Shown: positions 1-10,570, counted from the first letter of the stretch. The stretch: 64,000 bases of DNA from Metridium senile (GCA_949775045.1 OX459110.1:10549741-10613740); one strand, 5' to 3'. A program made the numbers and translations. The notes: generated from the letters alone by a model not told the origin.

Positions 1-115
1 AACACCCACCACCAACAATAGCAACAAGAACAGTAACACCACCAACAATAGCGACAACAATAGCTACAACAACAACAACTATAGCAGCAACAACAACAAC
101 AACAGCTACCTGTTT
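1..115. repeat. AAC/ACC-rich microsatellite in intron
   Basis: Degenerate run of AAC, ACC and AGC triplets filling the start of the window. It lies upstream of the first recognisable exon of the CREB3-like gene and is therefore probably intronic. Confidence 0.7.
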
Positions 116-178
116 TTGTTTATGTTGTTGTTTTTTTTGTCAAGTTTTCATACAAGATTATTTTATTATTTTATTCAG

Positions 179-905
179 CCACAAGATAAACAGCCCTTTT
201 ATCTGACAGAAGAAGAAAGAAGAACATTAATATCAGAAGGTTTACCTGTACCAGCAGGTCTTCCTCTTACTAAGGTATACACCATTCTTGTCAAATAGTA
301 CATACATCAAAAGGTTTACACGGTTTACACAAGGTGATCACTTGAATAACTATTGATCTGGACTGAATGGAAACAATATATTGTTCTGGACTGACTAGCC
401 TTTCATACATGCATGTTCACCGAATTGAAATGAAATATATGGTGACCATTTTGAATAAATATTGTTCTGAACTGACTAGCCTCTCATATTACATGTACAC
501 TGAATGGAAAAAAGTAGTGTTCTTGACTAACTAATCTCTTATACATGTACACTGAATCAATATGTGGTGACCAATTTGAAATAATATTGTTCTTGACTGA
601 CTAGCCTCTCATACATGTACACTGAATATGGTGACCAATTTGAATAACTATTGTTCTGGACTGACTAGCCTCTCATGCATCTGTATGATATCGATATGGC
701 TTTTTGAATAATATGAATTATTGATGGTTACTTGATTCTTTGTAACTAAACATTGAACTAGCTTTGTTTGTTTTCACTGCTTTGAATAAACTTTGAATAG
801 TCTGAACTGTATTAATGTATCATTTTGTCATTAGGTTGAAGAACGTGCTCTAAAGAAAGTTAGAAGAAAAATAAAAAATAAAGTGAGTTTGATTTCGTTG
901 TTCCC

Positions 906-937
<32 letters not shown>

Positions 938-3900
938 ACTACTACCCCTCCGCTATTTCCTTCCTTCCTTCCTTCCTCTCTCCGCTTCATCCTTGCTTTT
1001 CTTATTCATTCCCTACATTCTTGCCTGGCTGGCTGCCAGCTTGCTTCATTCATCCATTCATTTATTCATTCATCCATGCGTTCGTTAACCTGAGTATCAG
1101 GCTCTAGGGGAGGGGGGAAGGAGAGAAAGAAGGGAGAGAGGGAAGAAACCTCCTTTTCCCTCTTCTCTCTCAACCAGTCCCTCCCCGCCCCCTCCCAAAG
1201 GGCCTGATACTCAGGTTATGCGTTCGTTTATTCATTTGTTTGTTTGTCTGTTGTTTTAGATATCTGCACAAGAAAGTCGACGCAAAAAGAAAGAATATAT
1301 GGAAACATTAGAAAAAAGGTAAATCATCATATTGTCATCATCATCACCACAGATCTGTCTGTGACAATTTGTTCATTTTCCGGCTATTGTGAAAACGGTT
1401 ATTATTATTATCATCACCACCATCACGCTGCAAAAACGGCCGAGTAGATACAACTCTGTATATTGAGTTAATCATGCATTCAGGATGACACTTTATAATG
1501 AGTAAACCCAACCCTATCAAGAGTAAAAGTGAGTTTAAACTCAATATATTGAGTTCATTGTGCTCAATGGCACATCTACATTTGTGTTTACTCTTAATAA
1601 TGAGTTGGGTTTACTCACTATAAAGTGTCATCCTGAATGCATGATTAACTCAATATACTGAGTTGTATCTACTCAGCCGTTTTTGCAGTGCACATATATA
1701 TTTAACATCTTTATAGCATTCATTAAAGTATATTAATCCTATTATAACCTCTTTCTCTAGAGTCGAAAAGTGTTCCAGCGAAAATATGGATTTACGAAAA
1801 AAACTGGACGGTTTAGAAAACTCCAACAGGTGAGCACCACAATGATCATGTCTTCTAGAATTCTGTCTTGTACGTTGTCTATGGAATGTCAATTGACTGG
1901 GTTTTTGTTTTATTCTAGATCGTTAATAGGTCAACTACAAAAGTTACAATCAATTATTAATAACACAAAAACAACACATCGACAAGTGAACGCACGCTCG
2001 ACGCAAACTAGCACGTGTTTAATGGTAAGTGAATACAGATTGATATTCGATATTATGCGTCTTCCATGTTGATCAAGTGTTCTATTCGAAGAGATAAATG
2101 TACGTTTCGTTCCTGTGTGTTACACTAATTACAACTTGCAATAATTATCACTATACATTACAATTAAAGCAATGTGTTCTTACATAGTGCATTTTATATC
2201 GTCTCATCGTGAATGAATACAGATTGATATTATACATCTTGCATGTCGATCAAGTGTTCTATTTCGTTCCTATTTGTTGCACTACTTACAACTGGCTCAT
2301 TAAAGTCGCGAAACAGTATATTTTTTGCAATAGTTATCACTATACATTAAAATTAAAGCAATGCGTTCTTACATTGCGCTATTTAATGCGCAGATTACAG
2401 TCATCTGGCTTATTATGTGATGCAATGTGTGCTTTTATAGCGCATTTTACATGCACGCTCTTAGTGCGCTTTTCAATAAGCTAACGGACCGCTATTGAAG
2501 ACACGCACTTAATTCAGCCACGCGGCTTCAATAGCCATCTATCTGGCGAAGCACTTTGAGCAAAACACCTTAAAAAAATATGAAAATATGAAATGCATTT
2601 TAGTAACGCGTTGATTTTTATGAATGCATAATAAAGTAGAATTCAGTTCACAATAGCGACTAAGCATAAGCATATAAAGCAACATACGCAGACTGAGTTG
2701 GGCTTTGCAAAATAGCCGCACTTGTCTTCTCTCACACTTAGTCAAAAAAATGCTTCACTGAGTCTGCGCGCGTATGTTGCTTATGCTTATGATGTCGCTA
2801 GTGTGAACCAACCTTAGTGTTTTGTATATTTATATTTGTTTATATTTTAGTGTGTTCAGTTTGTTTTCATTAGTGTGTTGAAGTATTTGTATTTTTGTTT
2901 TTATAAGGTTGTTGTTCTATGTTTTGCTGTCTTTATTGGCAGTTGGAGTCCTCTGACAAAACATGGACTGTCCCTCCCCTCCCCTGCGGTGTCTGATCGC
3001 ACTGTTCCTAAGCAATCAATGGACTACAGTACCCCCTCAGGTGAGGGCCGTCTGCCATTGTAAAAACACTCGTATATACAACACAAACGTTTACTTACTC
3101 AAAATAAATCAATCTTTTAGGCAGACACTAGTATTTTATACTAATTCGCCAATGCAGAATCGAGTTGCGGTCTGGGTCGAGTTAAGTCCCGCAAAGACGC
3201 TTGGGATCGTTACATCGGACAGCGATGTCATTTTGGTATTGTTGCTTCACATGTAACGCCTTTCTGGAATCTACCTCGACCCAGGCCGCATCTCGCTTGT
3301 GTATTGGCGAATTGGGGAGACAAACAATCACTACTCCTACATATTTATTTATTCTAGCATACAACTCTATGTACTCACTCTTTCATCAACAAATGTGCAT
3401 GTCATTAATGGCAAATAACCCTCACGTATAAGGAAGTGCTCTACTGTGTCATTAAGGGGATGTTGGCTGTAGTAGAGAATTGCTGGGCATAGCGCTTTAG
3501 GGCTTGATGCATGTGCAGTCAGATCACTAAGATAAATCTAATAGCCTAAAGTCTTATATAACCGTTGATTGAGGTGTTGATCGTTCTAAAGAAAACGTAT
3601 CTTTTAAATGGTGTCTGTCTTAGTAAGGTGTCTGCCTTAGTAAGATGTCTCTCTTAGTAAGATGTCTGTCTTAGTAAGATGTCTGTCTAAGTAAGATGTC
3701 TGTCTTTGTAAGGTGTCTCTATTTTAAGGCTATATTGTCTAACAATTATTGGCTGGCTAGTGGGTTGTGATGTACATTGGTGTGTTCTTGTAACATAAGA
3801 TTGTCTTTGCCTAAAATGGGCGTCTGCGTTAACCATAATAATCATAATAATTTCATATCTAATAAAACAGTCATGTGACGTCATGCTGGTTATATGCTAA

Positions 3901-4127
3901 TCCTGTGTTACTTCCATGTTGTAGTTCGCTCAAGAGTGCTTCTCTCAGTAGAGGAAGGTGATGAGGTGGATTTCGCACCGACTCCCAGCATCATGGACGC
4001 CATGGCTGCGTATCTCAAACCAGCGCCAACAATAACCGTTGTGGACAACGACACTAACAAATATGTTGCCATGGAAACATCGTCAGCCCAGGCTAAGCCA
4101 CAGGAAGGACTGGCTTCAGCGTCATGA
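179..4127 (+). CDS. CREB3L: CREB3-like ER-membrane bZIP transcription factor (C-terminal part, 7 exons; 5' exons outside window)
   Basis: Exons: 179-274, 835-882, 1260-1318, 1761-1829, 1919-2024, 2908-3040 and 3925-4127. All have AG/GT borders, phases agree, and together they give 714 nt (237 codons plus TGA). The protein begins inside a motif with LTEEERRTLISEGLPVP, typical just before the CREB3/CREB3L bZIP. Next come the basic region (NKISAQESRRKKKEY, spanning exons 2-3) and a leucine zipper (about residues 60-105 of this fragment). A single hydrophobic segment, CLMVVVLCFAVFIGSW, at the exon 5/6 junction is the expected ER membrane anchor. RSRVLL at the start of exon 7 fits an S1P-type RxxL site in the luminal tail. 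Known for the family: ER-anchored factors released by S1P/S2P proteolysis in the Golgi under ER or secretory load. The N-terminal activation domain is missing because the window begins inside the gene. Which CREB3L paralogue it is cannot be decided. Confidence 0.93.
360..690. repeat. Degenerate tandem repeat in CREB3L intron
   Basis: About four to five imperfect copies of a unit containing ATTGTTCTGGACTGACTAGC and CTCTCATACATGTACACTGAAT. Copies are 60-110 bp apart and vary in length. Confidence 0.75.
907..937. repeat. Poly(C) tract, 31 bp
   Basis: Uninterrupted C run starting 24 bp after the donor site of CREB3L exon 835-882. It is followed by pyrimidine-rich CCTT/CATT repeats to about 1080. 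Confidence 0.95.
1087..1217. mobile_element. MITE, 131 bp, with 11 bp target-site duplication
   Basis: Terminal inverted repeats AACCTGAGTATCAGGC and GCCTGATACTCAGGTT. The insert is flanked by direct repeats ATGCGTTCGTT at 1076-1086 and 1218-1228. The inside is one purine-rich half followed by one pyrimidine-rich half, so it folds on itself. The TSD length recalls Mutator-like elements. It ends about 40 bp before CREB3L exon 1260-1318. Confidence 0.8.
1428..1689. mobile_element. MITE/foldback element with about 85 bp inverted arms
   Basis: Left arm 1428-1512 starts CTGCAAAAACGGCCGAGTAG. Right arm 1605-1689 is its near-perfect reverse complement and ends GCCGTTTTTGCAG. The spacer is about 90 bp. 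It sits in the CREB3L intron between exons 1260-1318 and 1761-1829. No clear TSD was identified. Confidence 0.85.
2030..2400. repeat. Local tandem duplication (2 copies) in CREB3L intron
   Basis: A unit of about 180 bp beginning GAATACAGATTGATATT and ending near GCAATGTGTTCTTACAT recurs from 2211. The first copy begins inside the donor region of exon 1919-2024, so the duplication started at the exon border. Confidence 0.8.
2645..2809. mobile_element. MITE with about 50 bp inverted repeats
   Basis: Left arm GTTCACAATAGCGACTAAGC and on to ACGCAGACTGAG. Right arm CTGAGTCTGCGCGCGTATG running to GTCGCTAGTGTGAAC. The copies are imperfect and the spacer is about 60 bp. It lies in the intron before the transmembrane exon of CREB3L. 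Confidence 0.8.
3143..3313. mobile_element. MITE with about 40 bp inverted repeats
   Basis: Left arm AATTCGCCAATGCAGAATCG to CTGGGTCGAG. Right arm CTCGACCCAGGCCGCATCTC to TATTGGCGAATT. Total 171 bp, in the last CREB3L intron. Confidence 0.8.
3605..3725. repeat. 17 bp minisatellite, about 7 copies
   Basis: Unit close to GATGTCTGTCTTAGTAA, repeated with single-base variants in the last CREB3L intron. Confidence 0.9.
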
Positions 4128-4500
4128 GTTAGACTTCAGTCTAATTGCATCATGGGAAGATCTGGGGTTCACCTTATTTCACCGCAGTGCGTTGTGGGGA
4201 CGACTGGGTACGTCCTAGGCAATGCACTGTGGAAATAATAAGGGACCTATCCTGTGTGCAATGCATTACTGGGAAATAAATAGATTTACACTTCCCAATG
4301 CATTGTGGGAACGACTGGATGCATCCTTAGCAATGCACTGTGGGACAAAAAGAAAACCTACCCATTGTGCAATGCATTGCTGGGAAAATTAGAAATTTAA
4401 CCTTCCCACTGCATTCTGGGAATATTTGAGTTACTTTTCTAACTATCTGCCGTTTAAATACGAAAAATATATATACAATAAATGCCATTTTAAATTTATA
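4128..4500 (+). other. CREB3L 3' UTR with eight AATGCAYTGTGGGAA-like motifs and poly(A) signal
   Basis: Downstream of the TGA, eight related motifs occur at about 4146, 4188, 4220, 4259, 4296, 4331, 4370 and 4408, 30-45 bp apart. The one at 4292-4311 is near-palindromic (TTCCCAATGCATTGTGGGAA). AATAAA at 4477-4482 is a plausible polyadenylation signal, with an AT-rich tail after it. Whether the repeats act in DNA or RNA cannot be told from sequence. Confidence 0.7.
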
Positions 4501-5040
4501 TATATCTAAAATACAAAAAAATATTCTAAGAAATAATAATAATGGATAATGCCATTGACGAATTACGAATATGGGAATGATAAACCATAGAAAATACTTG
4601 TATAGAAAAACACTATAAATTTTTTAAGAAAGTCAAACTTTCTACTTCATGGCAGACAATTTCATTGTGGGACAGTGTTTGCAAAAACACGTAATTTTTT
4701 AGATTTCTTGTAAACGAGAAAAATTGGTAATAAAAAGAGAAAAATTACGTTTGTTAGTGAATGATTTCTAGTAAATGGAGTCTGACGTACATATATTCTT
4801 AAATCTTCTTGGGGGACATTTTAGCAATATTCAAATATATAAGGTCTTATTTTGGACGAACAAAGTTTTCAATTTTGACAGTCACCAACCAGCCACCTGC
4901 GACCTTACCAGTAAATATGGCTTGTCTTCCATTTGTTCAAAAAACCGATGATTAATTTCGGTTGAAAAAAAATGGTATGGCCAATTATCAACCGAATGTT
5001 GTTGACAAATCGGAAAACACCCATGACAACATTCACGTGT
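4500..5040. other. Intergenic, AT-rich, no gene seen
   Basis: No ORF with family resemblance and no clear repeat. Short A/T runs only. Confidence 0.6.
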
Positions 5041-5047
5041 TAGTGTT

Positions 5048-5270
5048 AAGGCCCGGGCAAACGACTTCAATATTCGCTTCAACATTGGTTCAATTTTGTT
5101 GAACGCTGTAGAAGTGATATGGTTTTTGAACAATGTTGAACGCAGGGGGAAAACGGTTTCAACAGTGTTGAAATGGGGTGGCAAAAGATTTCAACATTGC
5201 CATTCAACAAAACATATCGAACGGATGTTGAAGCAAATGTTGAAACCGTTTGCCCGGAGGCCTTTATACT
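5048..5270. mobile_element. Foldback MITE, family A (GGCCCGGGCAAACG)
   Basis: Ends GGCCCGGGCAAACG and CGTTTGCCCGGAGGCC. The inside is rich in TTCAACATTG/CAATGTTGAA words that pair across the element. Further copies lie at 59266-59495 and, truncated, near 31600-31790. Confidence 0.85.
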
Positions 5271-6245
5271 CTGGATTTTTCTCATTGACTCTTTCACAGT
5301 TCCTCAGCGAGTTCAAGTAGAAAACGTAACATGACTATTACGGAAACGTAACAATTATGCAGGTTTAATGCATCCATTTCTTTTGTCATTGTTTGTTTTA
5401 AAATGACTATACGTAAACGTTAAGCATGACGAACGTTTAACGTAATCATAGCTTTTATGAATGAACTGTTTGCGTATAAAATGGAAACGTAAATCTAACC
5501 GCTATAATGCATGTTTAACGCGCAAGCGTGATCATGTCTTACTGAACTGATTGCGTTGAAATTGTAAGAAAACTGTACATTAAAAAAATGCAAAATTATA
5601 TTTACGCACGTTTTACGCAAAAGGTCTTACGTCAAACTATGTATCCATAACACAAACATCTGTGACAATGTCAGTCTTTTAATCCAAAATCAAGAAAAAA
5701 AATCAGCTTTTGAACCTTGCACTTGAATGGCTTTTCAACTAGATATTTTTGCGACATTTGAATGGCTTTTTTGCATTTGAACGGATTTGAATTTGAATGA
5801 TATATGAGGCCCTATGAAATCAGCTTCGTATTACATTATGACTAGAATTTTGTGTTTTTTTTTTATGGAATATATTTGGATTTAGAATTTGCATTACATT
5901 TTTATCTCTGTAAGATTTAAAATTTTGATATTGTGGACAAAGAGAATCAAAAATATACAAATGTATACACCATCGATATCTAGAATAATATATTGTATTT
6001 TATGCAGTAACCATGTACAATTTTAATATAGATCTATTTTCTCTTATTCATATCACTTTGTACAATATAATTTAATACTAAGAAAAGACGAATGCAAATG
6101 ATGATGAAATTTTAACATTTTCTTTGACTAATTATCAGGCGATAAATTATTGATAAAATCGAAATGAAAGGGATTAGTTACTATAGCAACTGTACGTGTT
6201 AGCAACAGGAAAATTACATAAAACGGGGAAATTCTCGTCGTTATC
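5270..6245. other. Intergenic, AT-rich, no gene seen
   Basis: Contains several AAACGTAA/ACGTTTAACG words between 5320 and 5640 but no ordered repeat and no recognised ORF. It is the presumptive 5' flank of the frame starting at 6246. Confidence 0.5.
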
Positions 6246-6522
6246 ATGGCAGGCCAGAGGATAAATTCTCAGCATAGTAGTAACAGTCGCCGTTTTTGGT
6301 GTACTTTGAAAGGATATGATCCCGTTTGGAGACCTAAAAACAGTGTTATTTCAGAACTTGAAAATGTCGATTTATATATCACCGGAGACTCGATAGACTC
6401 ACAAAGTCAATCACACAAAAGCAAGTTAGATACACAAAGTAAAAAGCAACATGGTTTGATTTCTCCTCAGCAAAGAATTCAAATGAAACCGCATGAAAAC
6501 AGTCCAATTAACGATGTCACAG

Positions 6523-7769
6523 CAGGGGCGGATCCAGGATTTTACAAAGGGGGGTGGCTAACTCCAAAATAATATTAAAATGATAGGTCTAGGGTTGCGG
6601 ACAACTCTTTATGTCTAGGCAATGCAAAATTCATATCATACATTTATAAAAATAATACATTAAAAAAAATAATTTGTAAAAATAACTCGATATCTCGGAC
6701 TTTTCCCAGCCCTTGAATGTCTGTAAATAGAGGTTCCACTGCACCTATTTAAAAAGGTGAAGGAACCGAAAAGGATACACAAATATGGATTGGCACGTAA
6801 CTGCAATCCGAAATAAACACCGGCGATGTTCAAAGTAAGCAGATTAGAACGATCATTTATGTCCCGAGATCAATTAAGACTTGCCTTTTCGAATTGACAG
6901 TTACTTATTACTTATCACCTAAATAAATTAAGCAGTTTCGAAAACAAATATAGCGGAATTTCAAACAGAGAAAAGTACAAACCTTACAACATTAGGTATG
7001 CAAGAGAGAGGGTGCTATCATTTTCCTTGGGTGATTCTTTATAAATGCCTCGCAAACCTGTTCTCTACTAATGGGGATGACATGCCCATGCATGGCAATA
7101 ACGGCTAAGTCAGATAATCTTTGCGTTGTCATCGTGATTCTTAGCCATGTGTGCACTCGCCTTACACAGGAGAATGAGCGTTCAGCCTCCGTGCTACCAA
7201 TTGGCAAAACAGCAAGAATTTTCAAAAGTTATCTGATGTTAGGAAAGAACATGTTATCAGCATGCTTTGACAAAAGTGATGTCACAGATGTTTCCTCTAT
7301 GGCCTGGCGCTTGCAGTGATTGGTCCAGCGAGACAGCTCACTTTCAAAGGCCGATGAAACTGGCAGCAAGTGATCCCACTTCTATTGCAGGACGTTGGCA
7401 AGTTCATATATGGCTTCTGATGACTTTGTGACGATTATTGTGGGGACGAGAGCACAGAGCTCGTAATGCGCTCGCTTTTCCTTGCTGTTTTTTTCGGATG
7501 AACGCTGCTACCATGTACTACAGGCTCTCATGACAACTGAGATTTACGAGAATAATAATAAAGTATTGATTCCGATCAAAATAAAACTAATTATTTAAAA
7601 TTATTAAATTATTCAAGTTAACTCTTTGACTATTTTTATACAATGGGACACATTCATATTTTTTTCTTTTATTTACTGATTTTAATCAACTAATCATTTT
7701 TCCTGTTTTAAATCCTGCAAAGAGGGGGGTGGCTAGCCACCCAATCCACCCCCCCTGGATCCGCCCCTG
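6523..7769. mobile_element. hAT-superfamily DNA transposon (internally deleted), 1247 bp
   Basis: Perfect 15 bp terminal inverted repeats CAGGGGCGGATCCAG and CTGGATCCGCCCCTG. The subterminal parts also share a GGGGGGTGGCTA word. The element is flanked by direct repeats CACAG at 6518-6522 and 7770-7774. A minus-strand remnant of a hAT transposase C-terminus lies inside. Classical hAT target duplications are 8 bp; 5 bp duplications are known for some hAT groups, which fits here. The element is far shorter than an autonomous copy and its transposase is broken, so it must have been mobilised in trans. Confidence 0.9.
6992..7476 (-). pseudogene. hAT transposase C-terminal fragment (dimerisation domain)
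   Basis: Read on the minus strand from about 7476, one frame gives HYELCALVPTIIVTKSSEA, an in-frame TAG, KWDHLLPVSSAFESELSRW, and a second stop near 7228. It then runs LKILAVLPIGSTEAERSFS, RRVHTWLRITM and RLSDLAVIAMHG. The STEAERSFS...TWLR...RLS block is the signature of the hATC dimerisation region in transposases related to the THAP0/P52rIPK and ZMYM1 group. Two stops and absence of the N-terminal BED/zinc-finger and RNase H-like parts make it non-coding today. Confidence 0.85.
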
Positions 7770-8262
7770 CACAGATTTTCGCTACAAAAACCCTTTGTGG
7801 GTGAGAAAAAATCCTGCAACGGCGAAGAAAACTGCATCGGAAAAGTACGAAAGTCCACAACAGCAAGCCATTGTCTTAGAACACATGAACACATTAGTGC
7901 AGAAACGAAATTCATCTTTACAGAAAACAACGGCAAGCTCAACTCCTCGGTATTTTGGTGCAGCAAGATACAATTTTAATTTAACTGGAATAACGGATAG
8001 ATCACACTTTCCATCGTCGCCCAAACTTGGAGCAACCAATTCCAGGAATTTACATTTTTCTGAGAAAAGACAAAGTTTCCAATTAAGTCGACGAGTTTTG
8101 CCGACAAGGGATAAGTTGAAACCTCTTCTAGGGGATGTTTCCAGAGCTAGTGACTTAGCAGCAGAATTACATGACGAAGAATGTAACGAGTAACTTTTAA
8201 TTAGCTGTTGTGTATATATACCTAATTGCAAGAACGTTGTCCTGAATTTTGTAATTAAGTGG

Positions 8263-8545
8263 GAAAAGAAAAGCCTATGAAAAGCCTATATAGAATTTTA
8301 TGAAAAGCCTTTAAAAAGCCTAGTATGAAAAAGCCTATGACTGAAGAGCCTATGAAAAGCCCATGAAAAGCCTATGAAAAGCCCATGAAAAGCCCATGAA
8401 AAGCCCATGAAAAGCCTGAAAATCCTGTGAAAAGCTTAATATGAAAAAGCCTATGAAAAAGCCTATGAAAAGCCAATGAAAAGCCTATTAAAAGCCAATG
8501 AAAAGCCTATTATGAAAAGCCAATGAAAAGCCTATGAAGAATTCT
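8263..8545. repeat. Minisatellite of GAAAAGCCTAT units
   Basis: About 20 copies of an 11-12 bp unit (GAAAAGCCTAT, GAAAAGCCCAT, GAAAAGCCAAT) starting some 70 bp after the stop codon of the split frame. Confidence 0.92.
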
Positions 8546-8970
8546 TGCACTGAATTTGGTCACAAAACTTGTAACATTTTAGATATAATGTGCAATTATA
8601 CTGCACCTGTACAATGCTGAATTTACCCTCGGTAAACTCGTGTCATGTCACTGAAGTCAAGCCAGCTCTGTTTAAGTCATGTCAGGTCAGGGTCTACTGG
8701 TGACTTTGCTACTGGTAACATTGTAACCCAGTACAACCTGCCGCATGGACGAACGGTCGGCGTCTAAACCGACTCCCTGACTAGTGTATGTTTATATACA
8801 CCTATTTCAATAATCATTGTCACAGCTGAAGCTATGCATTCACAACTCTTAAGGCTGCAAAGGATGTCGGTAATATATACTTACAGTGATATCAATGATG
8901 TACATAGCGCATTTCTCGTGTGAAATATTCAAATCTGCTTGAGAGATGTCATTATGTGTTAGTATCAGCC
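8545..8970. other. Intergenic, no gene seen
   Basis: No coding signal or ordered repeat. A short run of GTCATGTCA-like words occurs at 8640-8690. Confidence 0.5.
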
Positions 8971-8980
8971 AGTGCTGACC

Positions 8981-9123
8981 TAGCCTGCGTTGCATCCGGA
9001 ATTTTCTTCGTAAAGTCCGCCTGCGAAACAGCGCCAGAAAGCTTGTTCTAGACCCCCTGCAACTTGCGCGAAAAAAAAATCGAAAAAAATTTAAGAGGAA
9101 AATTCCGGATGTAACGCAGGCTA
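8981..9123. mobile_element. MITE, 143 bp, with 9 bp target-site duplication
   Basis: Inverted ends TAGCCTGCGTTGCATCCGGA and TCCGGATGTAACGCAGGCTA (about 26 bp with one or two mismatches). Flanked by GTGCTGACC at 8972-8980 and 9124-9132. The TSD length and TIR structure fit a Mutator-like non-autonomous element. Confidence 0.88.
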
Positions 9124-9484
9124 GTGCTGACCTGTAGACCATAAGTACAAAATATGATTTTCTGTGCATGTGTATTATTTTTGATTTTTTGTGTGGAACT
9201 GATTAAGTATTTCTTTATAAACTGACTTAGTGAGTACGCCTAGCATGAAATTGAGTGCAATAACGAACGTCAGTAAGTTTCATCAACATACTCAACATTT
9301 TCAGTGATCGTAGCATTTTTTTTTTTATTTCAATTAAGTGCACGTTTCTTAAGAAATACAAGAGACAGAAATTTGACAAAAATTTTATCAAATCAGTGCA
9401 AATATAACTTTAGTTACTAACTCTAATTGCAACAAAGCAACAAATTTTTTTTTAAGGCATAACGCCCAGAAAATAATTCCGCGT

Positions 9485-9840
9485 CCTTCTGATTACAGAA
9501 AGTTCGACCTAGCTTTTCAGTAATCTATATATTGCAGTGCTAACTTTATTTGCTATGCTTTTGTCTACAGTCATGTCCTATGTGCATATTAAGCATAAAG
9601 TTCTTTTTCAGTCATACTTGATGTTCTCAGTTTAGGAGAATCCTTTTTGAATGAGTTCCTGTATGCGTGGTTCGCACTAACATTTAGCAGAATGTTCGAC
9701 CTTTTCAGTAATCTATATTGCAGTGCCTAACTTTAATTGCTATGCTATTGTCTACAAGCCTTATATGCATATTAAGCATAAAGTTCTTTTTTAATGTTCT
9801 CAGTTTAGGAGAATCCTTTTTGAATGAGTTCCCGTATGGA
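9485..9840. repeat. Tandem duplication of the 3' end of the TerD gene
   Basis: 9489-9665 and 9690-9838 are two copies of one unit: TTCGACCT, TTTTCAGTAATCTATAT, ATTGCAGTGC, TATTAAGCATAAAGTTC, GGAGAATCCTTTTTGAATGAG. The second copy contains the last codons and stop of the minus-strand TerD gene, so the first (downstream in gene sense) is an orphan copy of the gene end plus 3' UTR. Confidence 0.88.
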
Positions 9841-10487
9841 CCAAAACAAAGAATCGTAATCCCTCACATTACCACTCGAAGGCTCTTGTAAGCTAAACAC
9901 CTGCCAGACCCCATCAATACGGCACAAACAACAAAACACAACAGCTTTATCATTGACTGAACGGCTGATCTTATCACCACATAGCTGCTCCAATGGGTTC
10001 CCTGTGTCGTAGAAGCTGAGCTTAAGGTTTTCAAAGTCGTGAATGCTTCCAGTATTTAGAGCGCTTAACGTGAAGAAAATCTTGTCAACTGTGTCAGGAA
10101 GAGTCTCCAAATTGATTCTTATAATATGGTTCCCTCGTTTGCCTCGCCAGTTGTTCTTGAACCCATGGCCAGAGTGCATTACAGATCCACTTCCGTTAAT
10201 CATCAGATACATCTCTGCTCCAAATTGATTTCTGAAATCAACGTAGTCAACGCGACGCGAACCACTGTACACGATAGCTGACGCATTGAGGTAGTCTCGT
10301 CGAAAACCAACGTACTCCCAGGAGAAGTCAAAAGTGACTTTCCTCAGTGTGGCTTCAATGGTTTTGAGTACTTTGATCAGGGTAATTGTACTGTTATTAG
10401 TGATGTTGTAATCACCCAGTTTCATAAACCGGTTAGACTTGTATGTCTATGAAAATAGAAAGAAATAGTGAGTATTCAGTATTATGC

Positions 10488-10570
<83 letters not shown>

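Larger units (their letters stand above)
6246..8193 (+). pseudogene. Unrecognised single-exon-like ORF (231 codons) disrupted by a hAT insertion
   Basis: The frame opens at ATG 6246 (MAGQRINSQHSSNSRRFW) and runs to the target site CACAG at 6518-6522. After the mobile element it resumes at 7775 and ends at TAA 8191-8193. Joining 6246-6522 to 7775-8193 (one target-site copy) gives 696 nt with no frame change, reading across the junction as NDVTDFRYKN. The predicted product is hydrophilic and rich in S, T, K and R, with no signal peptide, membrane span or motif I recognise. As it stands, translation would enter the element and stop at about 6572. I call it a pseudogene in this haplotype; an uninterrupted allele may exist. 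I do not assign a function. It could also be one exon of a longer gene, although no obvious splice sites bound it. Confidence 0.6.

Noticed and set aside
6518..7774. The hAT insert acting as an intron of the split gene
   Set aside because: Using GT in GATGTCACAG and AG in GCACAG as splice sites shifts the frame; only precise removal of element plus one TSD keeps it.
7782..8231. 149-codon minus-strand ORF opposite the split gene
   Set aside because: Shadow of the plus-strand frame, which is continuous with the 6246 frame.
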